Source of the DNA: Arthrobacter sp. ATA002
GTDB taxonomy: Bacteria > Actinomycetota > Actinomycetes > Actinomycetales > Micrococcaceae
DNA length: 64,000 nt
Direction of reading: 5' to 3'
NCBI RefSeq assembly: GCF_026898095.1
Contig: NZ_CP114015.1
Location: 806,001-870,000 of the forward strand
Below the pieces are notes generated by a model. The model was not told the DNA's origin and searched no databases. It was given only the letters and a program-made list of their open reading frames with translations. Positions 37,798 to 46,786 of the stretch are shown piece after piece. Positions within the stretch are counted from its first letter, which is position 1, and each line of letters opens with the position of its first letter. A program made the position numbers and the translations under genes.

Positions 37798-37856
37798 GTG
37801 CGGTTCCGTAACCTCGGTACGTCAGACACCGACGTCGTCACCGCCAAGGAGCAGAT

Positions 37857-39380
37857 ATGACCGTATATGCGCAGCCCGGCACCGAGGGATCCAAGCTGTC
37901 CTTCAAGCCCCGTTACGAAAACTGGATCGGCGGGGAATGGGTGCCGCCGGTCAAGGGCGGCTACTTCGAAAACGTATCCCCGGTGACCGGAAAGGTATTC
38001 TGTGAGGTAGCCCGCGGCACCTCCGAGGACATCGATCTGGCGCTGGACGCAGCCCACAAGGCAGCGCCGGCCTGGGGCAAGACCTCCGTGGCGGAGCGGG
38101 CGCAGGTCCTGAACCGGATTGCCGACCGGATCGAGGAAAACCTGGAGCTGCTGGCCGTCGCCGAAACCTGGGACAACGGCAAGCCGGTCCGCGAGTCCCT
38201 GGCCGCCGACATGCCACTGGCCGTGGACCACTTCCGGTACTTCGCCGGGGCCGTCCGTGCCCAGGAAGGCTCCCTGTCCCAGATCGACGACGACACCACC
38301 GCCTATCACTTCCACGAGCCACTGGGCGTTGTGGGCCAGATCATTCCCTGGAACTTTCCCATCCTCATGGCCGTATGGAAGCTCGCCCCGGCGCTTGCGG
38401 CCGGCAACGCCATTGTCCTGAAGCCGGCCGAGCAGACCCCGGCCTCGATCATGGTGCTGATGGAACTCATCGCCGACATCCTGCCCGCCGGGGTGCTGAA
38501 CGTGGTCAACGGATTCGGCGTGGAAGCCGGAAAGCCGCTGGCCTCATCCCCGCGGATCCGCAAGATCGCCTTCACCGGTGAAACCACCACCGGGCGGCTG
38601 ATTATGCAGTACGCCTCCCAGAACCTGATCCCGGTCACCCTGGAGCTGGGCGGCAAGAGCCCGAACATCTTCTTCGCCGACGTCGCGCAGGAAAACGACG
38701 CGTTCTACGACAAGGCGCTGGAAGGCTTCAATATGTTCGCCCTGAACCAGGGCGAAGTGTGCACCTGCCCCTCGCGTGCGCTCATCCAGGACTCCTTCTA
38801 CGACAGCTTCATGGCGGACGCGCTGGCCCGCACCGCGCAGATGGTCCAGGGCAACCCGCTGGACACCAACACCATGGTGGGTGCCCAGGCCTCCAACGAC
38901 CAGCTGGAAAAGATCCTGTCCTACATGGACATTGCCCACCAGGAAGGCGCCAAGGTGCTCACCGGCGGCGAGCGGCTGATGCTCGACGGCGACCTCGCCG
39001 GCGGCTTCTATGTGAAGCCCACCGTCTTTGAAGGCACCAACAACATGCGCATCTTCCAGGAGGAGATCTTCGGCCCGGTGGTTTCCGTGACCCGCTTCTC
39101 GGACTACGGTGAAGCCCTGGCCATCGCCAACGACACCCTCTACGGACTCGGTGCCGGGGTATGGTCCCGCAACGGCAACACCGCCTACCGTGCCGGCAGG
39201 GACATCCAAGCCGGCCGGGTCTGGGTGAACAATTACCACGCCTACCCCGCGCATGCAGCGTTCGGCGGCTACAAGTCCTCCGGGATCGGCCGGGAAAACC
39301 ACGCCATGATGCTGGACCACTACCAGCAGACCAAGAACCTGCTGGTCAGCTACGCCGAAAACAAGCAGGGCTTCTTCTAA
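37857..39380 (+). CDS. Aldehyde dehydrogenase, ExaC/AcoD (acetaldehyde-oxidising) type
   Basis: An NAD-dependent aldehyde dehydrogenase of 507 residues. It begins [29 protein letters not shown], has [22 protein letters not shown], catalytic Glu in [12 protein letters not shown] and the catalytic Cys in [14 protein letters not shown] (near 301). The [11 protein letters not shown] block and the end [19 protein letters not shown] are characteristic of the ExaC/AcoD group acting on acetaldehyde and similar aldehydes. AAGGAG lies upstream of the ATG. It stands with a Zn alcohol dehydrogenase and DUF779 gene, a common set for ethanol oxidation. Confidence 0.93.
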   Translation: MTVYAQPGTEGSKLSFKPRYENWIGGEWVPPVKGGYFENVSPVTGKVFCEVARGTSEDIDLALDAAHKAAPAWGKTSVAERAQVLNRIADRIEENLELLAVAETWDNGKPVRESLAADMPLAVDHFRYFAGAVRAQEGSLSQIDDDTTAYHFHEPLGVVGQIIPWNFPILMAVWKLAPALAAGNAIVLKPAEQTPASIMVLMELIADILPAGVLNVVNGFGVEAGKPLASSPRIRKIAFTGETTTGRLIMQYASQNLIPVTLELGGKSPNIFFADVAQENDAFYDKALEGFNMFALNQGEVCTCPSRALIQDSFYDSFMADALARTAQMVQGNPLDTNTMVGAQASNDQLEKILSYMDIAHQEGAKVLTGGERLMLDGDLAGGFYVKPTVFEGTNNMRIFQEEIFGPVVSVTRFSDYGEALAIANDTLYGLGAGVWSRNGNTAYRAGRDIQAGRVWVNNYHAYPAHAAFGGYKSSGIGRENHAMMLDHYQQTKNLLVSYAENKQGFF

Positions 39381-39441
39381 CCCCGGCGGGCCAAACCTAC
39401 GCTGGACACCACCCCCGTGTGTACCAACGAAAGAGGATGCA

Positions 39442-40461
39442 ATGGCGAGCATGCAAGCAGCAGTAGTGAACCACCTCGGTGAAGGCCTCTCCGTAGAGGA
39501 CGTGGCGGTGCTGGAACCCGGGCCGGGGCAGGTGCTCGTCAAACTGGTCGCCACCGGCGTGTGCCATACGGACCTGCATGCCGCGGACGGCGACTGGCCG
39601 GTCAAGCCGACTCCGCCGTTCATCCCCGGCCACGAGGGGGTTGGCGAGGTAGTGCAGGCCGGTGACGGCGTCACCGACCTGCAACCCGGCGACATGGTGG
39701 GCAATGCCTGGCTCGCCTACGCGTGCGGCGTCTGCGAGTACTGCCGGACCGGTTGGGAAACCCTGTGCGAGGACCAGAAGAACAGCGGCTACTCGGTGGA
39801 CGGATCCTTCGGCCAGTACATGCTGGTGGATGCCCGCTTCGCGGCCCGCATCCCCGAAGGCGCCGATCCGCAGGAGATCGCCCCGGTCCTTTGCGCCGGT
39901 GTCACGGTCTACAAGGGGCTGAAGGTGAGCGGGGCCCGTCCCGGGCAGTGGGTGGTCATCTCCGGTATCGGCGGACTGGGGCACGTGGCCGTGCAGTACG
40001 CCAAGGCCATGGGTCTGCGGGTGGCGGCAGTGGACATCGCTGACGACAAGCTGGAACTGGCGAAGAAGTACGGGGCCGAACTGCTGGTCAACGCCCGCAG
40101 CGAGGACCCGGCCCAAGCGATCCAGGACAAGGTGGGCGGCGCACATGCGGTTCTGGTAACCGCCGTCCACCCGGAGGCCTTCGGCCAGGCGATCGGGATG
40201 GCCCGGCGCGGCGGAACCATCGTCTTCGTCGGATTGCCGCCGGGTGATTTCCCAGCACCGATTTTCGATATCGTCCTGAAGGGCCTCACCATCAGGGGTT
40301 CGATTGTGGGGACCCGGCAGGATCTGGCGGAAGCGATCGATTTCTATGACCGCGGACTGATACATCCCAACATCACGACCCGAAACCTGGAGGAGATCAA
40401 CGACATCATGAACGAGCTCAGGGAGGGCCGCGTGGACGGCCGGGTGGTGATCGGATACTGA
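39442..40461 (+). CDS. Zinc-dependent alcohol dehydrogenase, AdhP/AdhA type
   Basis: A 339-residue medium-chain dehydrogenase. Catalytic zinc ligands: Cys41 in GVCHTDLHAADGDW and His64/Glu65 in GHEGVGEV. Structural zinc: four Cys in CGVCEYCRTGWETLC (about 95-109). NAD site: ISGIGGLGHVAVQYAKAMG. It follows the aldehyde dehydrogenase by 61 bases and its stop overlaps the DUF779 start (TGATG). The pair would convert ethanol or similar primary alcohols to the acid through the aldehyde. Confidence 0.93.
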   Translation: MASMQAAVVNHLGEGLSVEDVAVLEPGPGQVLVKLVATGVCHTDLHAADGDWPVKPTPPFIPGHEGVGEVVQAGDGVTDLQPGDMVGNAWLAYACGVCEYCRTGWETLCEDQKNSGYSVDGSFGQYMLVDARFAARIPEGADPQEIAPVLCAGVTVYKGLKVSGARPGQWVVISGIGGLGHVAVQYAKAMGLRVAAVDIADDKLELAKKYGAELLVNARSEDPAQAIQDKVGGAHAVLVTAVHPEAFGQAIGMARRGGTIVFVGLPPGDFPAPIFDIVLKGLTIRGSIVGTRQDLAEAIDFYDRGLIHPNITTRNLEEINDIMNELREGRVDGRVVIGY

Positions 40462-40880
40462 TGGGTACGCCGCCTGAGTTAAGTGCCGCCGGGGCATCAG
40501 GACTGGATGCCGCTGTCACGCTGCCAGGGGAGAACTACTCCCGGGTGGCGCTGACGCCCGCAGCGCAGGAACTGCTTCTGCAGCTGCGCGAACAGCACGG
40601 TCCGCTGATGTTCCACCAGTCGGGGGGATGCTGTGACGGTTCTTCGCCCATGTGCTATCCGGCCGGCGATTTCATCACCTCCGACGCCGACGTGCTGCTG
40701 GGAACCTTCGAGCTGGCGCCGGGGGAGGCCCTGGACTTCTGGATGTCCGCGGAACAGTTCGAATACTGGAAGCACACGCATTTGACGGTGGATGTGGTCC
40801 CGGGGCGGGGCAGCGGATTCTCGGTGGAGGCGCCGGAAGGCAAACGCTTCCTGATCCGTTCCCGGCTGATGGCCGGCTGA
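40461..40880 (+). CDS. DUF779 family protein
   Basis: A 139-residue protein with the family core LREQHGPLMFHQSGGCCDGSSPMCYP and DVLLGTFE near residues 37-80, and W.S.EQFEYWKHTHLTVDVVPGRGSGFSVEAPEGKRFLIRSRL at the end. The Cys-rich GGCCDGSSPMC could bind metal. Translationally coupled to the alcohol dehydrogenase. DUF779 genes are widely found beside ExaC/AcoD aldehyde dehydrogenases, which is the context here; its biochemical role is unknown. Confidence 0.88.
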   Translation: MGTPPELSAAGASGLDAAVTLPGENYSRVALTPAAQELLLQLREQHGPLMFHQSGGCCDGSSPMCYPAGDFITSDADVLLGTFELAPGEALDFWMSAEQFEYWKHTHLTVDVVPGRGSGFSVEAPEGKRFLIRSRLMAG

Positions 40881-41049
40881 CGCTGCCGGATGCGGGCGGT
40901 TCGCCGGCGAGAAGCGGAGGAAAGGCGCAACGGCCTCCGGGCATAGTAAGGTTGCTGTTTATTCTTCCGCTTCCCGCGGTAGTGTGCTTATGGACAGTAT
41001 CTGACGGTATTCGCGATGCCCCTGCAAAGGGGTGGAAAAGAGGACAACC

Positions 41050-41424
41050 ATGGTTAAGAAGTTCGTGTTTCTCGCCGGAATGGGCGTTGGCTACCTGGTC
41101 GGCTCGAAGGGCGGCCGTGAAAAGCTGATGGAACTCTGGAAGGACCCCAAGGTCCAGGAAACCGTGTCCCACGGCACCGAGTGGGCTAAAGAGAAGGCTC
41201 CTGGCCTGCAGGAAAAGGTGACGGAAGTTGCCTCTACGGCCAAGGACAAGGTCTCGCACTCGTCCACATCGGGCAAGCCGGCCTCCGGATCGGGGTCATC
41301 GGATTCCACGCCGGCCGAGGCAAGCGGCACCGGCTCGACCGGATCCACCGCCAACGGCAGCTTCACCTCCGGCGGCCAGCACACCATGACGCCGGCCGAA
41401 GTGCAGCCTGAACCGAAGCAGTAA
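41050..41424 (+). CDS. YtxH-like small membrane-associated protein
   Basis: A 124-residue protein. One N-terminal hydrophobic stretch (FVFLAGMGVGYLVGSKGGREK, residues 4-24) is followed by an amphipathic helical part and a Ser/Gly/Thr/Ala-rich, probably disordered tail. The GYLxGSKxGRE pattern is typical of YtxH-like proteins in actinobacteria. The ATG has AGAGGA upstream. It is monocistronic and ends at a strong hairpin. Confidence 0.75.
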   Translation: MVKKFVFLAGMGVGYLVGSKGGREKLMELWKDPKVQETVSHGTEWAKEKAPGLQEKVTEVASTAKDKVSHSSTSGKPASGSGSSDSTPAEASGTGSTGSTANGSFTSGGQHTMTPAEVQPEPKQ

Positions 41425-41449
41425 CCCCGGCGCACAAAGAACAGCAGTC

Positions 41450-41483
41450 CCGAAGGGAGCGTTCCACGGAACGCTCCCTTCGG
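41450..41483 (+). terminator. Hairpin terminator after the YtxH-like gene
   Basis: A perfect 16-bp stem (CCGAAGGGAGCGTTCC with its complement at 41468-41483) closes over two bases. Confidence 0.85.
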
Positions 41484-41727
41484 CGCGTCCGAAGCGGGTT
41501 CTAAGCCGTGGGCGAAGAACCTGCGGCAGGGAAATTCTTTTGACCCTCCGTTCGTTCTCCCGGGCAGGGACGTTAGGCGGAGTAAGTACCGATCAAGTAC
41601 CGGCGATTCGGCCCGCGGCGAATATGTCCCGAATGTTGCTGCGGGAAGCGGGGGGCGTGCAGTCCATCCGTTACGATCGAGGCCGGATCCCAAGAACTAG
41701 CTGAAAATGGAGTGTGAGTTAAGGCAG

Positions 41728-42033
41728 ATGGCAACAGACTACGACGCACCGCGCAAGACCGAGGACGACGGAGCATCGACCGCCTCGCTGGAGGAACTGC
41801 AGGCACAGCGCAGTGTGACCCCGTCGGCGACGGCGGTGGATGTCGATGAAACCGATGCCGCCGAGAACTTTGAGCTTCCCGGTGCCGACCTCTCGGGCGA
41901 GGAACTGCTGGTCCGGGTAGTGCCTGCGCAGGACGACGAATTCACCTGCGCCTCCTGTTTCCTGGTCCGCCACCGTTCCCAGGTGGCCCTGGAAAAGAAC
42001 GGCCAGAAGTACTGCGTGGACTGCGAAGGCTAA
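41728..42033 (+). CDS. DUF4193 family zinc-ribbon-like protein
   Basis: An acidic 101-residue protein that begins MATDYDAPRKTEDD and ends with two Cys pairs, FTCASCFLVRHRSQ and YCVDCEG, likely a zinc ribbon. This fits DUF4193, a family confined to actinobacteria. The ATG at 41728 has TTAAGG just upstream; an earlier in-frame start would add 7 residues. No function is known. Confidence 0.8.
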   Translation: MATDYDAPRKTEDDGASTASLEELQAQRSVTPSATAVDVDETDAAENFELPGADLSGEELLVRVVPAQDDEFTCASCFLVRHRSQVALEKNGQKYCVDCEG

Positions 42034-42047
42034 GGGCCGGGGTCTCC

Positions 42048-42124
42048 CCGGCTGCCGCCGTCGTGCGGCACCGGCTGCCGCCGTCGTGCGGCACCGGCGG
42101 GGCGCCGGCCCGCACGACGGCGGC
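42048..42124 (+). repeat. Tandem 23-bp repeat forming alternative hairpins after DUF4193
   Basis: A 23-bp unit occurs twice in tandem (42048-42070, 42071-42093). The sequence CCGCACGACGGCGGC at 42110-42124 is complementary to part of each copy, so either copy can form the stem. It probably ends DUF4193 transcription. Confidence 0.7.
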
Positions 42125-42177
42125 GCCCGGGTACCCCCGGGTGGCAGCCCGGGTTTAAATGCCGTTAGACTGGTGCA

Positions 42178-42306
42178 TTCGTAGGGGAGTATCCACCACA
42201 CTGTTATCCGTCAACACGTTCGGCACCGAAGCCGCAGCCGGAAACAGCGGGCACCCGTTCACAGGGCCGCCGGAGAGACCTATGGTTCTTTGACGTACCC
42301 TACGAA
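42178..42306 (+). ncRNA. yybP-ykoY-type (Mn2+-sensing) riboswitch candidate upstream of TerC
   Basis: The two family landmarks are present: GGGGAGTA (42184-42191) and GGAGAGACC (42272-42280). CGTAGG (42180-42185) can pair with CCTATG (42279-42284) as helix P1 with one G-U. A competing perfect 9-bp helix TTCGTAGGG/CCCTACGAA (42178-42186 with 42298-42306) uses the same 5' strand and ends next to the ribosome binding site of the TerC gene, a plausible expression switch. Such riboswitches often control TerC and Mn2+ exporters. Confidence 0.72.
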
Positions 42307-42317
42307 AGCGGAGTTCC

Positions 42318-43503
42318 ATGACTGTTTCCCCTTAATTTGGGGAGTGACGATTGTCGTCATTCTGGGCCTACTGGCCTTTGATTACTTCTTCCACATCCGC
42401 AAGGCACACATTCCCACGCTGAAGGAAGCTGCCATCTGGTCCAGCATCTACGTGGGGCTGGCCGTCATTTTCGGCGTCCTGGTGCTGGTCTTCGGCGGTG
42501 CCACCGCCGGTGCGGAGTATTTTGCCGGCTACATCACGGAAAAGGCCCTTTCCGTTGACAACCTGTTTGTCTTCCTGATCATCATGGCGAGCTTCCGGGT
42601 TCCCCGCGAGGACCAGCAGAAGGTGCTGCTCTTCGGCATCGTGTTTGCCCTGATCGCCCGCACCGGGTTCATTTTCCTGGGTGCGGCACTGATCAACTCC
42701 TTCTCCTGGATCTTCTACCTCTTCGGCCTGATCCTGCTGATCACTGCCGGCAACCTGCTGAAGCCCGAGAACAGCGAGAAGGACGAAGCGAACAACTTCA
42801 TCATCCGCTTCGCCAAGCGCGTGCTGCCCACCACCGACCACTACGACGGCGACAAGCTGATCACGGTGGAGAACGGCAAAAAGTCCTCACGCCCATGCTG
42901 CTGGTCATGGTGGCCATTGGCGGAACCGACATCCTCTTTGCCCTGGACTCCATCCCGGCCATCTTCGGCCTGACCCAGAGCACCTTTATTGTCTTCACCG
43001 CCACGGCGTTCTCCCTGATGGGCCTGCGCCAGCTCTACTTCCTGATCGATGGGCTGCTGGACCGCCTGATCTACCTCTCGTACGGCCTGGCCACCATTCT
43101 CGCCTTCATCGGCGTGAAACTGGTGCTGCACGCCCTGCATGAAAACACACTGCCGTTCATCAACAACGGTGAGCACGTGCTGGTCGTCGAAATCGGTACC
43201 GGCCTGTCCCTGAGCGTGATCATCGGCATCCTGGCGGTCACCATCATCGCTTCGCTGGTCAGCCCCGCAGGCAAGGCGCAGACGGCCGTCAACAATGCCC
43301 GCCGCCACGCCAACGCCTATCTCGACCTGACCTACACCTCGGACGAGGGCGAGCGCGAGCGCATCTACACGGCTCTGTGCGAGGAAGAGCAGCAGATCGG
43401 CACCATGGACAAGAAGTACCGTGACAAGGTCAAGGACATCGAGGACATCCGCGCCGAGGTGGCCCGCGCCCACGAAGCACACGCGAAGTACATCAGGTCC
43501 TAG
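42318..43503 (+). CDS. TerC family integral membrane protein (frame broken twice)
   Basis: A membrane protein of about 395 residues when repaired, with seven to nine membrane segments. After MTVSPLIWGVTIVVILGLLAFDYFFHIRKAHIP, the TerC hallmarks are EKALSVDNLFVFLIIMASFRVP and, later, GGTDILFALDSIPAIFGLTQSTFIVFTATAFSLMGLRQLYFL. The ATG at 42318 (GCGGAG upstream) needs a minus-one repair at CCTTAA (42332-42333), and a second at the A run 42878-42882 (lysine then KVLTPMLLV). The acidic tail of about 80 residues is helical. With the riboswitch upstream, a role in Mn2+ homeostasis or metal export is likely (inference). Similar to Alx/YkoY. Confidence 0.87.
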
Positions 43504-43547
43504 CAGCGGCGTACGCGCCCGGCAGTCCCCGGACGGCCGGGCGCGTG

Positions 43548-43589
43548 CCTACCGGTACTACGGGCGCGCGCACCTACCGGTACTACGGG
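43548..43589. repeat. Short direct repeat after the TerC gene
   Basis: CCTACCGGTACTACGGG occurs at 43548-43564 and again at 43573-43589. No function seen. Confidence 0.6.
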
Positions 43590-43600
43590 TACCGCGGTCC

Positions 43601-44278
43601 TTACGAGGCACCGCCGGCAGAAGCAGTACGGCCGGCGGTGCCTTTTTGCATGCCCGGGCGGTCCGCGGTTTGGCTCGGCCGGACCGGCGCGCGGCTTGCC
43701 AGCCCCAGCCCCAGACCGGCCAGCAGCGCACCCAGGCCGCCGGCGGCCAGATCGCCCATGGTGTCCTGGTATCCCACGTTGATGCTCTCATCCACGAACG
43801 CGTTGCCCCACCACTCGCCCAGCTCCCAGAGCACGCTGACGGCCAGCCCCAGGGCAAGGACCAGGATGGGCACGGTGATCCGCTGGACGGCACCCGGCAC
43901 GGAAACCGGCGACGGAACGGCGTTGAGCCGGGCCAGCAGGAGATAAGCCATGACGGCAATGACACCGGTGGCAGCGAAATGCACGGGGAGGTCCCACCAG
44001 CCCACGCGTGCATACAGATCCAGGACGCTGCTCCAGGCAGCCGTCAGCAGGGTGAGGCCGTAGATACCGTCAAACCGCCGGGAAATTTCCAGGCTTCGGG
44101 AGATCAGTGTGCCCATCAGGACCAGCAGGAAAAGGGCAACGTCCACCGGGCCGTACCAAAGAAAAGCTGCCGCAAGGCTGAACAGGCAAAGAAGCCTCAC
44201 TGCATCTGCGAAGAACTCTCCGGCACCGGCCGGGCGGCGGAGGAGGGCGTCGATCATGGATTCACGGTAGCGCAGCAC
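43601..44278 (-). CDS. Membrane protein of unknown function, DUF2238-like
   Basis: About 225 residues with five or six hydrophobic segments. A region LYARVGWWDLPVHFAATGVIAVMAYLLL and a later WELGEWWGNAFVDESINVGYQDTMGDLAAGGLGALL resemble DUF2238/YjdF-type proteins, in which conserved Asp, His and DTxxD lie in membrane helices. The start is uncertain: GTG at 44278 or ATG at 44257, neither with a strong ribosome binding site. The 3' end overlaps the TerC terminator hairpin. Function unknown. Confidence 0.65.
   Translation of the reverse strand: MLRYRESMIDALLRRPAGAGEFFADAVRLLCLFSLAAAFLWYGPVDVALFLLVLMGTLISRSLEISRRFDGIYGLTLLTAAWSSVLDLYARVGWWDLPVHFAATGVIAVMAYLLLARLNAVPSPVSVPGAVQRITVPILVLALGLAVSVLWELGEWWGNAFVDESINVGYQDTMGDLAAGGLGALLAGLGLGLASRAPVRPSQTADRPGMQKGTAGRTASAGGAS
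43606..43647. terminator. Terminator of TerC and the convergent membrane-protein gene
   Basis: AGGCACCGCCGGC (43606-43618) pairs with GCCGGCGGTGCCT (43631-43643), followed by TTTT on the plus strand. Confidence 0.9.
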
Positions 44279-44344
44279 TCCATCCTGTGGGAGGGCGGCG
44301 GTTCCTGCGGCACCGGCCGGGAGAGCGGGCCGCGGCCGTGCGGC

Positions 44345-44350
44345 TAGACT
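44345..44350 (+). promoter_or_regulatory. -10 element (TAGACT) six bases before the glycosyltransferase start
   Basis: TAGACT, TCCTCC, then ATG: a leaderless layout with no Shine-Dalgarno. Confidence 0.5.
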
Positions 44351-44356
44351 TCCTCC

Positions 44357-45115
44357 ATGTCCGCCGCCCTGCCCACAGTCAGCGTTGTCATCCCCTGCCT
44401 GAACGACGCAGCGGCCCTCGAAGCGTGCCTGTCCTCCCTGACCCGGCAGTCGTTGCAGCCCGCGGAAATCGTGGTGGTGGATAACAACAGCACCGATTCC
44501 AGTGCTGCCGTTGCCCGCCGGTTCGGTGCCCGTGTCATCACCGAGCCGGTGCCCGGCATTCCGGCCGCAGCGGCCGCGGGGTACGACGCCGCGGGAGGGG
44601 ACATCATCGCCCGGTGCGACGCCGACTGTATTCTGCCGGCGGAATGGATTCAGCGCATAGCGGAAAGCTTCGCCGCGGATCCCGCACTCGGAGCCCTCTC
44701 CGGGCCGGGGTCATTTTACGGGTTCCCCCGGCCATGGGGTGCCGTGCTCAGCGTGTTCTACCTCGGGTCCTACTATCTTGCGATGGGGCTGGCACTGGGG
44801 CACCTGCCGCTGTTCGGCTCAAACCTGGCGATGCGGGCCCCGGTGTGGCGCGAGATCCGCCCCCAGGTGCACCGGGCGGATAAGGAAATGCACGACGACG
44901 TGTGCCTGAGCCTGCATCTGGGCCAGCAGTACGTGTGCCGGTTCGAGCGCACGCTCGTAGTGGGCATGGCTCCGCGGGCCGTCATCGGCGCGGCCAACCT
45001 TGCCCGCCGTTTCCGCCGCGCTTTCCATACGCTGCTGGCACACTGGCCGGCCGAGGCCCCCTGGGTCCGCTGGCCGCGCCGGTACGCTCCGGCAGCTAAA
45101 GCCGGCCGCGGCTAG
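44357..45115 (+). CDS. Family 2 glycosyltransferase
   Basis: A 252-residue GT-A fold glycosyltransferase. The N-terminal VSVVIPCLNDAAALEACLSSLTRQSLQPAEIVVVDNNSTD is the UDP-sugar binding part; the metal-binding DxD is in ARCDADCILP (near 90), and KEMHDDVCLS supplies the later acidic pair. One or two hydrophobic stretches (YLGSYYLAMGLALGHLPLF) suggest membrane contact. It is convergent with idi, with 4 bp of overlap, and near the carotenoid operon, so glucosylation of the C50 carotenoid is an attractive but unproven role. Confidence 0.82.
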   Translation: MSAALPTVSVVIPCLNDAAALEACLSSLTRQSLQPAEIVVVDNNSTDSSAAVARRFGARVITEPVPGIPAAAAAGYDAAGGDIIARCDADCILPAEWIQRIAESFAADPALGALSGPGSFYGFPRPWGAVLSVFYLGSYYLAMGLALGHLPLFGSNLAMRAPVWREIRPQVHRADKEMHDDVCLSLHLGQQYVCRFERTLVVGMAPRAVIGAANLARRFRRAFHTLLAHWPAEAPWVRWPRRYAPAAKAGRG

Positions 45116-45681
45116 GCGGACTCCCCGGCGGCGGGAGCGCCTGCCGTGAAAATTTCCGGGTACAGCAGCGGCAGCTGCAGCACCAGCCAGGGGCTGAAGG
45201 CCCACGGGGACAGGCGAACGGATTCGGCCAGGGCCAGCGGATCCACCCACTGCCAGTCCATCACTTCGTCGGCTGCCGGCACCGGGTCGGTATCAGTGAC
45301 TGCGGTGTAGACCGGGCATATTTCATGCTCCACGATTCCCGAGGCATCCACTGCCCGGTAGCGAAAATCGGGCAGCTTCAGGGTCAGCTGGTCCGGCCGC
45401 AGGGTAAGCCCCAGCTCCCGGTCCGCGCGGCGGAGCACCGCGTTTTCGGTGGCTTCCCCGGGACCGGGATGCCCGCAGAACGAGTTGGTCCAAACGCCGG
45501 GCCAGGTCAGTTTTTCCAGGGCCCGCCGCGTCACCAGCAGTTCGCCGGACCGGTTATAGACGTGAGTGGAGAACGCCAAATGCAGAGGCGTGTCAACCGT
45601 ATGGACAGTGGCTTTTTCCTGCGTTCCGACGGGGGCGCCGTCCGGATCCACGAGAACGACCAGTTCCGGGCGTTGCGTCAT
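45112..45681 (-). CDS. idi: Isopentenyl-diphosphate delta-isomerase, type I
   Basis: A 189-residue Nudix-fold enzyme that interconverts IPP and DMAPP, the carotenoid precursors. The active-site Cys is in WTNSFCGHPGPGE (Cys69), and the second catalytic Glu is in VEHEICPVYTA (near 119). HLAFSTHVYNRSGELLVTRRA is the family N-terminal block. GGAGGAGAA lies directly upstream of the ATG. It is divergent from crtE with only 35 bases between the starts, so idi and the crt operon probably share one regulatory region. Confidence 0.95.
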   Translation of the reverse strand: MTQRPELVVLVDPDGAPVGTQEKATVHTVDTPLHLAFSTHVYNRSGELLVTRRALEKLTWPGVWTNSFCGHPGPGEATENAVLRRADRELGLTLRPDQLTLKLPDFRYRAVDASGIVEHEICPVYTAVTDTDPVPAADEVMDWQWVDPLALAESVRLSPWAFSPWLVLQLPLLYPEIFTAGAPAAGESA

Positions 45682-45716
45682 TTCTCCTCCGTATCTTCTC
45701 CGTGTTTACTTTACCT

Positions 45717-46783
45717 ATGGAGACTGAACCCCTGCTCGACCCAGCCATCGGCCAAGAGCAGGTGGAGGGTGTCCTGACGAGCTTTTTGAGCGGGGCAAGT
45801 TTCGTGCCGCCAAGCTCAGCCCCAGCTACCTTAGCCTTTGGGAGACGCTCGAATCGTCCACGGCCGGAGGTAAGCGGGTCCGTCCGGGTATTTTGATGAC
45901 GGCCTACCAGCACCTGGGCGGCACCAATATTGCCGCAGCGGCGCGGGTCGGCGCCGCCTTTGAGCTGCTGCACACAGCCCTGATCATCCACGACGATGTC
46001 ATTGACCTGGATTTTGTCCGGCGCGGCCATGACAACGTGTCCGGAACCTACCGCTCCCTGGCGGAGAGGGCGGGGCAGACGGCAGAAGCGGCACGCCACC
46101 GCGGCATGTCGGCCGGGATCATCGCCGGTGACCTGGCGCTGACGGGCGCCTTCCGCATGCTGGACACGGTGGATACCGATTCCGCTACCCGGCAGCGCCT
46201 GGCCGCGATCCTCGACGACGCGGTGTTTGCCTCCGCCGCCGGCGAGCTGATCGACGTCGACTTCTCCTTCTCGCCCGGAGCCCCGCCGGTGCCGGAAATC
46301 CTGGAGATGGAACGGTTGAAAACCGCCGTGTACTCCTTCGAAGCCCCGCTGCAGGCAGGGGCCGTCCTCGCCGGGGCGAACGACGACGTCGTCGCCGCCC
46401 TGGGCGACTTTGGCCGGGACACGGGCATCGCCTACCAGCTGGTGGACGACCTCCTGGGAGTTTTCGGCAAGGAAAGCGCCACCGGCAAATCGAACCTCAG
46501 CGACCTCCGCGAGGGCAAGCGGACCGTGCTGATCTCGCACGCAGCACAGAAGCCGTGCTGGGCAGAGCTCTCGCACCTGATCGGCTGCCCGGACCTCACC
46601 CCGGAGGAAGCGGACCGGGCCCGGGAGCTGCTGATCCGCTGCGGCGCCCGCGATTATGCCCGGGCCCTCGCCGAGGACCATGCCGCACGGGCCCGCACCC
46701 GGCTGGACTGCCCGGCCGTCCCGCCGTCGCTGCGCCTGGTGCTGGAACGCATCGTGGCCGGCGCCGTGAACCGGGGCCGGTAG
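45717..46783 (+). CDS. crtE: Geranylgeranyl diphosphate synthase (frame broken once)
   Basis: This prenyltransferase of about 355 residues makes GGPP for carotenoid synthesis. The first Asp-rich motif is IIHDDVIDLDFVRRG; the second is YQLVDDLLGVFGKESATGKSNLSDLREGKRT; AGGKRVRPGILMTAY precedes them. The ATG at 45717 begins METEPLLDPAIGQEQVEGVL; the frame then shifts by minus one in the TTTTT run 45783-45787 (a sixth T gives FFERGKFRAAKL). First gene of the crtE-B-I-Ye-Yf-Eb operon; crtB starts three bases after its stop. Confidence 0.92.
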
Positions 46784-46786
46784 GGA

